64,000 bases of DNA from Neostapfia colusana (Eukaryota > Streptophyta > Magnoliopsida > Poales > Poaceae), in assembly GCA_030760725.1 (NCBI GenBank), contig JASWHV010000009.1:92678780-92742779 (forward strand), in the 5' to 3' direction. The notes beneath the pieces are model-generated. The model was not told the DNA's origin, did not search any database, and worked only from the letters and a program-made list of their open reading frames with translations. Shown piece by piece: positions 10,438 through 22,483 of this stretch. Position 1 is the stretch's first letter, and each line of letters opens with the position of its first letter. Made by a program: the position numbers and the translations under genes.

Positions 10438-10722
10438 TTATTAACGACGGTACCGTCGTTAATTGAAATGTTCACGATGGTGTACAACGGCCGTCGTAAA
10501 TAATGTCCTTATTCACGAAGGTTGACCTAGACCGTCGTGAATAATCACATTATTCACGACGGTAAGCCTTGACCGTCGTGAATAAGTTGCTTATTCATGA
10601 CAGGGCCAACTACCGTCGTAAATACCACCTTATTTACGACAGCCAGGAACAGGCCAACTACCGTCGTAAATACCACCTTATTTACGACAGTCAGGTTCCT
10701 GGCTGTCGTAAATAAGGGGTAT
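10438..10722. repeat. CACTA 5' subterminal repeat array
   Basis: About ten copies of a 13-15 bp motif close to TTATTCACGACGGT alternate in direct and inverted orientation, so that neighbouring copies form palindromes (for example ACGACGGTACCGTCGT near 10443-10458). In En/Spm elements such subterminal motifs bind the TNPA protein during transposition. The pairs could fold as hairpins in RNA. Confidence 0.88.
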
Positions 10723-10729
10723 ATACCCG

Positions 10730-11026
10730 CCCGTTCCGGGGTCGGCACGGGCATTCATGCCCGCGCCAACCCGAGCAGTTCCGCCACCGCTGCCCTCGCG
10801 AGCCGCAGCTGTCGCCCAACCGCGCCGCCGCTCCATCCTCCCTGGCCCGCGCGCCGCCGTGTCGGTCTCCCCCGGCCCACGCTTGGCCGAACCCGCGCGC
10901 CCCGGCCCCCCGCGCCGCCCCGGGCCCTCCTCGATCGCATCCGTTCCATCCCCGACCACCCCGCATCACCGCCATCTTCATCCGAGCTTCCCCCGGCTTC
11001 CCCGCGCCGCACCACCTCCAAAAACG
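10730..11026 (+). other. GC-rich CACTA 5' segment, possible non-coding first exon
   Basis: Follows the subterminal array and is rich in CCGCGCC-type words. It ends in a good splice donor (ACGA then GTAAGT at 11027). All six frames look open only because of high GC content, and none gives a recognisable protein. The position suggests a promoter-proximal untranslated exon (inference). Confidence 0.35.
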
Positions 11027-11460
11027 AGTAAGTTAGAAATTTAGTTTGTGAAATATTAGTTTAGCTGTAAATTATTTAGTTTAGGTTTAAATTATGTAGT
11101 TATTTAATTAGTTTAGTTATTTAGTCTAATTAGTTATTTAGTTTAGGTTGTAATTAGTTTAATTTAAATAGTTTAGTTTAGTTTGTAATTAGGTTAGTTT
11201 AATTAGTTGAGTTTAGTTTGTAATTAGTTTAAATTACATAGTTTAGTTTAGTTTGTAATTATATTTTAATTAGTTTGATTTAGGTGATTAATTTGTTAAT
11301 TAATCACTTAGTTAGTTTGTAATTAGTTTGTTTAACTAGTTTGTAATTGTTTAATTAGTTTTTAATTGTCCAATTAGTTTCATAAGTTAATTAGTTTTTT
11401 TATTTACTTTTTATTTAGTTTTGAATTGTTCAATTAGTTCTGCATTAGTTAATTAATTGA
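11027..11460 (+). repeat. AT-rich degenerate TTAGTTTAATTAG repeat, intron-like
   Basis: About 430 bp of imperfect repeats of TTTAGTTTAATTAG and GTTTGTAATTAG after the donor at 11027. There is no ORF. It is best read as an intron of the CACTA 5' transcript or as slippage-expanded filler. Confidence 0.6.
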
Positions 11461-11494
11461 TTGTGACTGTTTAATAATTACACGTATATTAACG

Positions 11495-11767
11495 GGTTTC
11501 GGACCGACCCGGCATGACACGGCACGGCACGACCTGGCATGGGCCGACCCTGTACGACATGCTACGACCCGGCATGGCCCGACCCGGCTTTGCCTGACCC
11601 GGCATGACACAACACAGCACAGCACGGCCTGACATGGCCCAACCCGGCACGGCACGGCCTGACCCGGCATGGCCCAACTCGGCAGCACGACACAACCCGA
11701 CCCGGCACATGGCCCAACCCCCGGTACGGCACGGCCTGACCCGGCACGGCCCAACCCGGCACGGCAC
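11495..11767 (+). repeat. GGCACGGCCCGACCC minisatellite, left part
   Basis: Tandem degenerate 5-, 10- and 15-bp units (CCCGGCACGGCCCGA) run up to 11767 and resume at 16387 after solo LTR D1. D1 thus split one array. The ORFs drawn across it (Arg/Pro or Cys/Arg/Gly repeats) are composition artefacts. Confidence 0.9.
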
Positions 11768-14700
11768 TGTAAAAGTCCCAAAAATGTAAAGGCAATAAAC
11801 AGAGGGTTGACAACCGTTATGATTGAAATGCATGAAAATTGGGACTTACAAAAATTTTATACATGTGATGATGCACATGGGTGTCCAACCAAATGAGCTC
11901 TCACCTTCATTCGAAACGTGTTTAGCCAAGGTTGAATTAAACACCATGCGTAAAGTTCTCACTTGTTAGGCGAGTCTAAATTCAGATTTGAACTCAATTG
12001 TTCCCCTCAAGTTGCTGCCAAAATTTGGAGCACACATGTATCCTCAAATCTTTGAATTCGAGGAAATTCATGGTGGCTACATTCTAATTTCAGAGTGGGC
12101 TAGAAAGGAGTTAAACATGGTCATTTCCAAATGTGAGCTGAATTCAAATTTGAAAGTGAACTTCACACTGGATTTGGTTTATTCAAATTTCCGCCCACGT
12201 TCAAAATTCCAAAATATCAGATTGAGGGGATTTACATGAATGAAGACCTTTTGGAAACATTTGGAGGACAAGAAGAGGAGTAAAGGGGGTAGACTCCACA
12301 TGTCATTGGGCCATTTTAACTTGCTCCCGAAGTCTTTCCTCTATTCAGTGTCGAACACCATACGAGCCTCCTCAGAACGCCACCGAGGGAAGCCACCTCC
12401 AGCTTTTTGCATTGGGCTGGCGACCTGCTCGTGGCTTCAACACCTCACGTCGTGATCCTCTCACTCACCAAACAAGCTGCAAGTGGAGGCCACCTCCTCG
12501 CTGCTTCCGTCATGCTGGCGACCAGCTCGTGGATTGAGTAGCTCTCGGCGTGATCTTTTGCTCACCCAAAAACAGCAACCCCGGGCGTTATTTTCCCCTC
12601 GCACAGGAACTGAACCGACAACACGAAATTTAAAATATGAACTGAACATGACGGAAGGTTAACTCCCGGAAATCAAATGGTGGAGCCACTGTTGTTTGGA
12701 GGGAGGGGGCTTCAGTGGGACCCGTGTGGCAGTGAAACAGAGACAACTCTCGACGTTTCTTTTCTGTGTGCACTCGACACCGGGGGAGGCATGCACCACC
12801 GAGGCAACCACGGAGCTCCCTGTGTCATTGCTCCGAGGCGGTTCATTGCCTTGCTTCAGCTGCAGATAGACATCAGTGCAGAAACTTTGTTTCCCTGCTT
12901 GCTAGCTCTCGCACGTTCTCTGCTCGCGCGCTCACTCGACCGAAACGGCGCCACTCCCTGCTGCCTCAGCGCCGGCCACCTTCCATCCAATGTGGCGTCC
13001 GGTTGATCCACCCCAAAGTTGCGCTGGAGACGCCTCGACATCCTCAAGCCCTCCTCAGCTCATCCCCGGCCTTCCTCTGCCATGACCGAGCAGTTCTTCC
13101 CCGGAAAATAGAGCACGAAGCCGCTTCACAGTTCACAGCGCCCGGCCGGTCCAGCGCCTCTCCCACACGACCAACACCTCCCTAAGGTGTGTAGATCATG
13201 CTCCTGTAGTCCCCTTGCTCATTCCCACCATCGGCTCACCAAATTTTGAAGTTTTGCACCGGTGTACGTGATGAACCGGCGCCCCTCTAATCGGGACATT
13301 CGTCCAACCGGCTTGATCATCCTTCCTTCGATTCAATCCATATCAACTACAGTTCCTAGCACCCTCCCATGCTGAATACTGAAGCCAACCGTCCATCCAA
13401 CGCCCCGGGCGACGAGAATTCGCCGCCGGCGGCAAAAACGGATCTGTCCTCCGGTGAACCCCCTTTTCCCGCCGTTTGCTGCAAGGTTTGGCATGCGTTC
13501 CATGTTCCCCGACCACTAGGGATGCTTTAGGGCAACATATATCGTCAGGAGAAGCTTGGGACACACCGGAACGTGTCTATACCGCGCCGCCGAGTGCCAC
13601 CGCCAATGCCGACCCACTTCCGGCTATTTTCAAGCGGGGAGACCTTGCCCCGCAGCTGCTCCACGTTCCCACGGTCGTGTAGGGCGAAACCGGAGCTAAT
13701 TTGGTGGAGAATTGAGGGAGAACGAGCCGCACCACAATCTGTTCCGGTGTGCACGCGCGTTCTCTGGCGGGAGGTTGAAGAAACATCTGACCTGTGGGCC
13801 CCATGTCTGAGTGCTCTGTGTAAAATTCAAACAGAGAGTTGTTTAAACTTTACAAATTCATAACTCGGTGTAGAAAGCTCAAAAATTAGTGAGACCAATT
13901 TTATTGGAACCCTTATGAGGATTACTTTGCAGAGAAATAATTTTCTAGCTACGAAAATGCCTAGGAATTTCTGTAGAATTGTTTTTAGTAAATCCTTTAG
14001 GGATTAATTCCAGGAGAAATTCTTGATGAAATATTCCCATTTTTGGTCAGAAGCTCTTTCTCATAGTTCCTGAACTTCAGTAAAAATATTAAGGTGGAGA
14101 TGATTAATGTGGCTTAATCAGTAGGTTATCTCCGGGTTAAATAAATTAGCTAAAAATCATAGAATTGATTTCCAGAAAAATGGTTCAAACTTCAAACCTC
14201 CATAATTTTCTGTAGGGATGTCCAAAATTTGTGAATTTTTTTTGTTGAATTCTCTCAGTCATTAATTTTCATAAATACAAAGAATTTGGTCGGAAGATCT
14301 CTGGAATTTTCTCCAAAATTCATCAAATTTAATTTTTGGGAATTAATTACAGAAGATCCCTGTTATGGAATTTCCTCAAATTTGGCCAGAAGATTCTTCA
14401 TAAAATTAGTAATCTCCTGTAAAAATTTGAGCTTCATTGGAGTAAATTTGCTAGGCAAAATATTGATCCAAAGTTCAGTCTGTATTTGGAAATTCAAATT
14501 CTAAACAGAAACTTTTCAGCACTCCTGTCCAAACTTCAAAAATTCATATCTCCCTGTTGGTAGCTCCAAAAATGGTGAAACAAATTTTGTTAGAACAATG
14601 GAGACCTACCCTAATTATATCTTCCACTGTTAGCCATGTCAAAACTTCAGACTTGGGATAAAAATTCAGATAATCTTTGTACTTGTGGGAATTTTGGAGA

Positions 14701-16386
14701 CCACAAGGTTCAAAGAAATTTATCCAAATTTTGCTCAGATCATCCTTAGAGAGTCTAGTATCCACTGGAAAAATCCCAAAGCAAATTAAGGAAAATAATA
14801 GCAGTAGCTATGAATAGAAGTTAATTCTTATACCTCATTAGCACTTATACATATATTTTGCTACATTTCATATAGTGACAGAAGTTGAGGACGCACCGGA
14901 GCCATTGGACGTCCTCCCACCAGACGCTGAATTTCCGTTTAACTCGCAACCAGGAAATCCACGGTTTGCATTTAATTACCTTTTACAAACTTTTCATTTG
15001 TATCACATATGTCTAGGTTGAAATGCTTGCATTGAGTTAAGGTGTTTGAAACCCCACTTGCATAACTTTAAATCCTATGAAGGGTTGGGTAGTTTATAGA
15101 CTCGACGAGTAGCGAATGCCATGCTAATGTGCTTAGGATCTCGGTAGAAGTCGAGTAGTTGGAATCTACTCGCGAGGTAAGGTTTTATCACACGGTTTGG
15201 AAAGGGTAGAAAATGGCTTAAGAATTGTGAAACTGAGACCCAGCAGGGGGGATAGGGTGCAGTGAGCGGAGGTCTCACATGCGTAGCCCTGTTGGTGTCG
15301 ATTGAGGACCGAGTCGTGTGCAGGCCTGCTGAACAAGTATCAAACAATACCGGATGGCATACTAACATAAACAGGAAACCGATGTAATTGGTTAACCTGG
15401 GTGCCAAGGCTTACCCAACCGTTTTATAGGAGTGGGTTGAGGGTAGCAAGGTGAAATCTGCTGGTGAGCATAGTCACGCTCCACGCGGGGACCTCCTGCT
15501 CGTTACGGATGGACCGGTTCAGCATTTGGGTTGCCTTTGAAAGGTTGTTGCATACAACAGAGTAGGAAGGTGTGTGACATCGCACTTCTGAAAGTGGGTG
15601 TATGTGACGTGTTGTCCGGGTGTCTCCTAATTGCAATCACCGTCCCTCGTGGTTATTTGAGTACCGCCTGTTCACTGTTCTGTGACGTAGTAAGAAGTGA
15701 AAGAAACCAGATGAATGATAATATGCAGTGATGAACTATTAATGTTTTGAAACCATGTCTGCTGTAGATGTAGAGCTAATTAAGTTTATATTCCACTTTG
15801 GGCATCACCACATCGGGAAGAAAGCGTTTCTTGTTTGATTGTGGACTTCCGATGTGAAGGCTTCCTAAGGCTCATTAAACTGCTGCTATAAAACTGAAAG
15901 TAAGGATTAACATGTAGGCGTGTCTTTATTGCAGTGTCTTCATCCCATATTACTAATCTCTGCATGTAGAGTTTCATGATTAGGGTTGTCGGTTAAGCCT
16001 TGCTGAGCCATCATGCTCACGGTTGCAATATTTGAGCTGTGTGCAGGTGAGAGCTATAAGGAGGGGTCTGAGGACGAGGCGGTGCCCCCGTCGGGGTAAA
16101 CGGCCGAGCTGGAACCCTGCACGCCGCCATGATCTTCGTTTGAGTGCTGCTAGTGTGTAGCGTCCCCGGGCTGGACGGCTACACTTTTTGCTTAGTTAGT
16201 AGAAGAGTGTAGTATGTATAATACTTCCACTGTACAGTAAGTTTGTAAAAGACTCCCTCTGTTTTTATATCAAATAAAAGTTTGTATGTTGTTCTTAATC
16301 TTTTCTTGTGTGCTGTTGGGTGCCGCATCGCATGGCATCACCCTCTGCAATCCCGGAGTGGGTGAACCACGGGGTGGTCCCCCACA
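11768..16386 (+). mobile_element. Solo LTR D1 (4619 bp)
   Basis: Begins TGTAAAAGTCCC, ends CCCCACA and is flanked by GGCAC (11763-11767 and 16387-16391). No internal domain is present, so recombination between two LTRs probably removed it. It aligns in segments with D2 (56159-60417), including the shared start TGTAAARGTCCCAAAAATGT, the stem-loop at 15152-15172 and the end region GTGCTGTTGGGTGCCGCA. The orientation is plus, by analogy with D2, whose primer-binding site follows the LTR. I cannot assign the lineage with certainty; the LTR length and words shared with element B suggest a gypsy relative. No credible gene lies within it. Because the target is a GGCAC-rich repeat, the duplication alone is weaker evidence than usual. 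Confidence 0.82.
15152..15172 (+). other. Conserved LTR stem-loop (D1 copy)
   Basis: CGAGTAG, a 7-nt loop, then CTACTCG. The same stem recurs at 35741-35761 and 46132-46152 (family B LTRs) and at 59158-59178 (D2, where one pair becomes G-U). Confidence 0.6.
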
Positions 16387-16522
16387 GGCACGGCCCGACC
16401 CGGCAGCATGGTACGGCCCAACCCGACACACGGCCCAACCCCCGGTACGGCACGGCACAGCCCGACTTGGCACGGCCCGACCCGGCACGGCCCGGCAGCA
16501 CGACATGACCCGACCCGGCATA
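16387..16522 (+). repeat. GGCACGGCCCGACCC minisatellite, right part
   Basis: Continuation of the array at 11495-11767 on the other side of solo LTR D1. It ends at ACCCGGCATAAACCC. Confidence 0.88.
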
Positions 16523-17009
16523 AACCCTTCGAACTTTCAACTCTGACCATCTTATCCCCTCTTTCTCGTTCTTTCCTCTCACGTAAAAGAATGAAAAATG
16601 AAAATGAGTAACATAACCTATAGAAATTAATTACCCATTTTGAATCTAAACGTCTCACATGCGATAGGCATGTGAGGCGTGCAGGTTCGGAATTGTCCGT
16701 TTCTGGACAGCCTGAGAGTGACCGTGAACGTGCTTTTGACGAGTTAGGTATGGGGTCTGGATCTGGACTTAATTTTGACAGCATAACCCTAATGTTTTCT
16801 GCTGTACCATTTTTGGGCGTGCAGATGGAGAACAGCGGGGTTATGCTGCCAAAATTCGTCCAGATTCAGACTCCGTGTCTCGTCATAAGCACGTTACCTC
16901 GGTCACTCTTGGGTGGGTTTAAGACCTATCTTCCTAGTTATAGGGGCTGTGACAAGACATAAAAATGTACTAATAATGATTTGTCCGCTTCGAAGGTATA
17001 ACCTCAGAC
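16523..17009 (+). other. CACTA segment upstream of transposase, unassigned
   Basis: No recognisable domain. One ORF of 96 codons (16672-16962) has no sign of being real. A short piece at 16980-16990 (TTTGTCCGCTT) was copied into the filler at 17555-17568. The segment probably holds the transposase leader. Confidence 0.35.
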
Positions 17010-17518
17010 ATGGCTGAAGATCGGACTTGGATGTATTCTGGTTGGAAAAAGAATGGGCATCACTCAGAATGTGAAATTTTTTGACAAGGTGACGTTAACG
17101 TTTCATTTGTGTCGCAACGGTTTCATGCAAAAGTATGAGATATTGTACTTTCACGGCGAGACACGTTCTGAATCTGTAGAAGATGAAGTGGTGGATGATA
17201 GCACGGGAGTCGATTGGATGGACAAGATGCTTGAAGCCATAGATCCTGAGTTGAAGGAGGATGCTCCTACAACGGAGGTTGAAATGTTCTTTATGTTTCT
17301 CGAAGCTTCCGAAGAGCCGCTGCATGAACAAACAAAAGTGACTCTTCTTAATTTTATGACCAGACTTATGGCAATAAAGTATAAGTATTTCTTCTCGAAC
17401 AATTGTTACAACGATATCATCAAATTGATAAGTGATATCCTTCCTCAGCCGCATAAAGTGCCGAAAGATATGTACCAGTCCAAGAAATTGATTTCTGTTC
17501 TTGGTGATGAAGGAGAGT

Positions 17519-17586
17519 GGGCATTATAGAGATATCCTTCCTCAGCCGCATAATGGTTTGTCCGCTTTCATGGGCATTATAGAGAT
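17519..17586 (+). repeat. Filler DNA at insertion junction
   Basis: A 15-bp direct repeat GGGCATTATAGAGAT occurs at 17519-17533 and 17572-17586. Between the copies lie a 23-bp copy of 17434-17456 and an 11-bp match to 16980-16990 (TTTGTCCGCTT). Patchwork from local templates is typical of repair synthesis with template switching at a broken end. Confidence 0.8.
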
Positions 17587-18304
17587 GTACTAGATTTCCT
17601 AGTAAATCATGACCACACATTTTCAAAGCAAGGACCACTGCAGCCAGTTCAAGGTCGTGCGTGGGGTAATTCTGTTCATGACCCCTTAGTTGTCGGGATC
17701 CATACGCGACCACACATCCTTCTTGCATAAGCACACAACTAAGACCGATGCCGGATGCATCACAATAAACATCAAAAGGTTTTGTTGTGTCTGACTGAGC
17801 CAAAACTGGAGCTGTAGTGAGATGCTTCACTAATGTTTGAAAAGCTTGCTCACACGATTGGCTCCAATTATACTTGGTGCCTTCTTCAACAGCTCCGTCA
17901 TAGGTTTAGCAACTTTGGAGAAATTTGGAATGAATCTCTGGTAATAACCCGCTAAACCTAGAAAACTCCTAACTTCATGAACAGATGTTGGAGATTTCCA
18001 ATTCAACACTTGCTCAATTTTACTTGGATCCATAGTGATTCCTTCTGCTGAAATAATATGTCCAAGAAACGGCACGTGGCTGATCCAAAACTCGCATTTT
18101 CTAAACGTTGCATATAGTTTGTGATCTCTCAATTGTTGTATGTTGTCGATGAAAACCACGACGAACTTGTCCAACTCCGGCATGAATACAGAGTTCATGA
18201 GATACATAAAATGAGCTGGAGCATTGTTAATCCAAACAACATGATAAGATATTCATAAAGCCCATATCTTTAGAGAATGCCGTCTTTGGTACATCTTCCG
18301 CTCC
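17573..18304 (-). pseudogene. Gypsy RT-RNase H fragment, antisense in the transposase gene
   Basis: The minus strand encodes pieces closely related to element B pol (compare B at 40300-41060): MYLMNSVFMPELDKFVVVFID, FLGHIISAEGITMDPSKIEQ, RSFLGLAGYYQRFIPNFSK, then CDASGIGLSCVLMQEG and NYPTHDLELAAVVLALK. An internal deletion joins VVVFID to QQLRDHKLYA and removes the second active-site Asp of the FIDD motif. No LTRs or internal ends are present. It was pasted in by repair: the right edge is followed by a 17-bp repeat (GGTGATGAAGGAGAGTG, 18307-18323) of the left flank at 17503-17519. Confidence 0.88.
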
Positions 18305-21300
18305 AAGGTGATGAAGGAGAGTGTGTACAGGCTGAAGTCGCACATAAGCAGCTTCGTTACTTTCCTGTCACACCTCGGTTGAAGTGCTTGTTTCTCTCGA
18401 AAAGAACTGCCAGATATATGAGATGACACAAAGAAGGTGTACGTGAGAACCTCGGAGTCATGGTGCACCCGTCAGACGGTGAGGCATGGAAAGCGTTGGA
18501 CCACTTCGATCCAGATTTCGCGAACGATGCAAGAAATATTCGCATCGGGTTAGTGACAGATGGCTTCTCACCGTTCGGTACAAACGCCACACCATACTCA
18601 TGTTGGCCCGTGTTCGCTATTCTGTACAACTTACCACCATCTCTCTGTATGAAGTATGAATTCATGTTCCTTTGCCACATCGTTCCTGGACCAGATCATC
18701 CTGGTTCATGACTCAACAGGATGTTGAAGCCGTTGATTGAAGAGTTGAAATTTTTATGGATAGGAATCGATGCGTACGATTGTTACAAAAAACAGAAATT
18801 CATCCTTCGAGCTGCATACTTGTGGTCTGTTCATGATTTCGCAGCATACAACATGTTTTCTGGCTGGAGTACTCATGGTCGTTTGACATGTCCGATATGT
18901 GCTGCGGACACGGAATGTTTTCGTCTTAGTCATGGTGGCAAGATATGTTACTTCGATTGTCATCGACGTTGGCTACCTCAGAATCATGTGTTCACACAAC
19001 AGAGGAATGCATTCAGAAAGAACACCGTTGCCACAAAAAGACCACCGCAACGTTTGAACGCGTCATAGATATGTGCCATGTTAGACAAGCTAGTGCCGGA
19101 TGAAAATCGTCCGGAATATTTTGTTGGTTATGGAGAGGACCACAATTGGACTCATGTATGTGTATTATGGGAACTACCGTAAGTGAAGTCCTTAATTCTA
19201 ATGCATAACACGTATGTCATGCACCCAGAGCGTAATATGAGCGAATGCATCATAAGCACATGCTTGGATGTGATGGGCAAAACAAAATATAATATTAAGG
19301 CTTGAAAAGATTTGGCAGAGGTTTGTAACAACCCAAGTCTTGAGCTCTATGAAACCGGTGGCAAACCACGCGCTACTTTCTGCCTTAGACCTATAGAAAA
19401 GAAAAAAGTCTTACGGTGGTTGAAAATTTTGAAATTCCTAGATGGTTATGCTGCTAGCCTCAGACGAGCTGTGAATGTGAAGACGGGAAAGCTCACTGGG
19501 TTGAAAAGTCATGATTATCACATAATCATGAAAAGACTTTTGCTGGTTATATTTCAGGGCTACCTTGACGATGAAGTGTGGAAGGTGTTAGCCGAGCTTT
19601 ATAGACAGCTTTGTGCTAAAGAAATCACAAAGGAGATGATGGAGAAGTTTGAAAAGGAGATACCAGTTTTGGTTTGTAAGATGAAAAAAGTTTTCCCTCT
19701 AGGGTTCTTCAACCCAATGCAACACCTCCTAATTCATCTTTCATATGAAGCTAAAGTGGGTGGCCCAGTTCAATATAGGTGGATGTACCATACCGAAAGA
19801 GCACTCATGTGTCTTAAACCAATGGTTCGCAATAGAGCAAGGGTTGAAGGATGCATCGCTGAAGCATTTACATTTCAGGAGATAGGCTACTTCTCACGTG
19901 TTAACTTTGGAGAGGAACACAATGTTAATTCTCCTACATTGCGTTATGATGTTGATGAAGCACCCCCTCTTAGCGACCTCTCTATTTTTCAAACGAGAGG
20001 CAGCACCGTTGGTTGTAGCATGAGCTACAACGCCACAACAAAAGAAAAGATGGCTGCTTTGCTCTATATGTGCTAATATGTACGGGATGGAAAAATATTT
20101 TCAATAAGTGTTTCTTCATCATCTATACTAATTGGTACTATTTCGCCATACATATATTCTAATTGTTATTTTCATTATATATACAGTGAGTTTGATCGCC
20201 AGAATTGGAAATCTAAGCATCAACCTACGAGCAAGCAAGTAGAAACGATGTGACATTATGGGCTAAATGGAGTGCCTAACTTTCAATCTTGGTTTAGAGA
20301 TCATGTAACATTTTCTTGTCTTTATTCTCATATGACTATCAAGTATTGCACGATATAGTCTTCTAACATCCATATTTTGGAAGGTGCAAAAAAGATGCCG
20401 GTGTCCATGAGGACTTGCATCAGCTGTCCTGCGGATCCATTAAAGTTAGAAGCTACGGTCGTTACAACGTCAATGGTTTCCGATTCCGATCAACTGAGTT
20501 TGAAGCTCTCTGTCCTCTCGCAGCAACTTGTAATACTGGTGTTGTTACTATGGATGTTGACGCTGAAGGATGGGAAACTAATTATTATGGGATCATAAAA
20601 AATCCTTGAATTCAGTTTCACCGGGAATAAGGAGCTTCAAATAGTCTTCTTTGACTGCGAATGGTTTGACAACAATAATGGAACTCGACATAACCAATTT
20701 GGCATGATAGAAGTCGAACACAATGAAAGGCTACGAGGCCATGACACCTTTGTCCTTGCATATCAAGTCCAGCAGGTGTATTATTTACATTATCCATACA
20801 AAAAACTACATGCTTGGTGGGTTGTACACAAGGTGAATCCTTGTGAGTAGTTACATACACCAGATGATGCTGGGTACCGAGATACTTTGTTGTCGTTGAA
20901 CACTGAGATTGATGAGGTTTACCAAGAACAAGAGTTGTCGGACTCTTTTGTCATTGAACCTGATGTAGGCCTCGACGAGTTAGTTGGAGATGCTCAAGAT
21001 TTACAGACTCGTGAAATGCGAAAACAAAAACGAAAAACAATCACGACAAAAGATTGGTGGTCCGGATTAAGGAGTAGAGTTCATCGTCGTGATACTGATG
21101 AATTTTGAAACAAATTTCAAGTAACGTTTCTTTTGTCTTGTTTCATCTTATATATTTTACTTTACATTCATTACCAACATTTTTTCTTTTCAATAGGATG
21201 TCATCGAGCAGTGGTAGAGGAAAGGGAAAGGCGAGGAGTGTAGCTAGAGGTTTCCTGCGCTGGGCAGCTAATGTCTTTCAGGGCAGTATGCCTAGCGGGA

Positions 21301-22478
21301 TTTCTGCGAGACGGGCTGCTTTGATGAGTCAGCTACCGGAGCTGAGAGGCGTAGCAGTCGCCTTACAGCGGTCAGACGAGGTAAATATCATTTTGTGAAT
21401 CTTATAATGTCAACAATTACTTCATTCATATACATTACTATTCTTTTAAATAATCAGGAGGACTCTAGGTCTGAGGACTCAGAGACGAGAGGTCCTCTGC
21501 AGCAAGCACAGGCTGATGACCACCCTTCGGGGTCCCATAGCCATCCTGTGGACCCGCTTCCAGACTCTTCCGGTGACCACTCCTCCAGATCACCTGACAT
21601 CGAGCCAGCTAAGAGGCATCGTACTAGGAGGAGTCACTACGTGGCTCCTCCTCTAGCTCCTGCAAACCCAGATGACCGGAACATTATTCGTTCGGTTGGT
21701 GATATGTAAGTAAATCTCTAACTCTTCAATTTAGATTATTTTAGTGTTATAGATGTATTGTTTTATCATTCTCTATCAGGTCTTGGTACGAAGACTCGTT
21801 CACAGGTCAAGGACGCCACAAGCAGGTGAACAGTGTCCTTGGGCGGCTTATCCATTTGCACTACCCCGGTGTAGTGAACAGTGTCCCCGCCACGTATTGG
21901 GACGATTACGTCACCGCCCAACACGTTGCTCACAGCAACAACCAGGAGGCTGTGTGGTCCGACTTCATGGTAAGCATTAAATATATCTTTTCTTAATACA
22001 AGTCTATAATATGGTTAATACCAATGATGTATATAAATATGTTTTTCCAGGCACGATACCGTTTGGAGGACGAAGGCGAGGTGGACTACGCCAGAGCCAT
22101 GTTACATTGGAACGCCCGGAAGCTCGTTATGCAGTCACTGTCGAACGCAAGAATTCAAGCGACGAGAGGGTACATGAAGATGCATCCAGAAGAGGGTGAC
22201 CAGGGGGCATTCAGGAACATGGCTCCCAGGTATTTGACGGCTGAGCAGTATGCAGAGGTACAATGTAAAATATATTTTTTAAATGTGGAAGAAACACAAT
22301 AGGTTAAAGGTTATATAACCTAATAATGATAAGTATGCAGGTCGGTGTAGCCTGGTTAGACAGCCGCCCAGAGGACTACCGTGCCCTGTGTGCTTTGTGG
22401 GCGAGTCAGGGGTTCCATGAACTCTCTAGGACCCGCCGAAAGAGCAGAGGGACGGATGGGAAGCACACGTTTGGTGCG

Positions 22479-22483
22479 GACGG
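22479..22483. other. Target-site duplication of element B, left copy GACGG
   Basis: GACGG is followed by TGTGGCGGACC. The right copy at 48919-48923 reads TACGG, one mismatch. Joining the flanks restores the CACTA exon reading GADGYLRLAKHM. Confidence 0.75.

Larger units (their letters stand above)
17010..21108 (+). pseudogene. CACTA transposase, TNP2 type, broken
   Basis: The En/Spm-family transposase cuts at the CACTA ends in the nucleus. The N-terminus MAEDRTWMYSGWKKNG begins at 17010. The stretch that normally carries the Cys-rich zinc-binding motif is missing, and the frame shifts before KVTLTFHLCRNGFM. The TNP2 block FLEASEEPLHEQTKV through FSNNCYNDIIKLISDILP ends near 17456. The gene is then interrupted by filler and an antisense gypsy fragment, and resumes at about 18307. 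Transposase_21 core motifs follow (LRYFPVTPRLK; VMVHPSDGEAWKALD; IGLVTDGFSPFG; NLPPSLCMKYEFMFL). DUF4218-like sequence lies at 19380-20070 (MKKVFPLGFFNPMQHLLIHL) and DUF4216-like sequence at 20390-20860 (VNGFRFRSTEFE; FFDCEWFDN). At least six in-frame stops occur. The last exon ends RRDTDEF at 21108. Confidence 0.9.

Noticed and set aside
10597..11031. Overlapping ORFs of 88-144 codons at the CACTA 5' end, as a possible gene
   Set aside because: Six-frame openness from GC content; part overlaps the subterminal array. Kept only as a possible untranslated exon.
11449..11833. Cys/Arg/Gly- or Pro/Arg-rich repeat proteins
   Set aside because: They are translations of the GGCACGGCCCGA minisatellite.
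16672..16962. 96-codon ORF upstream of the transposase as an exon of a captured host gene
   Set aside because: No recognisable protein, no clear splice borders and no second copy. Left unassigned.
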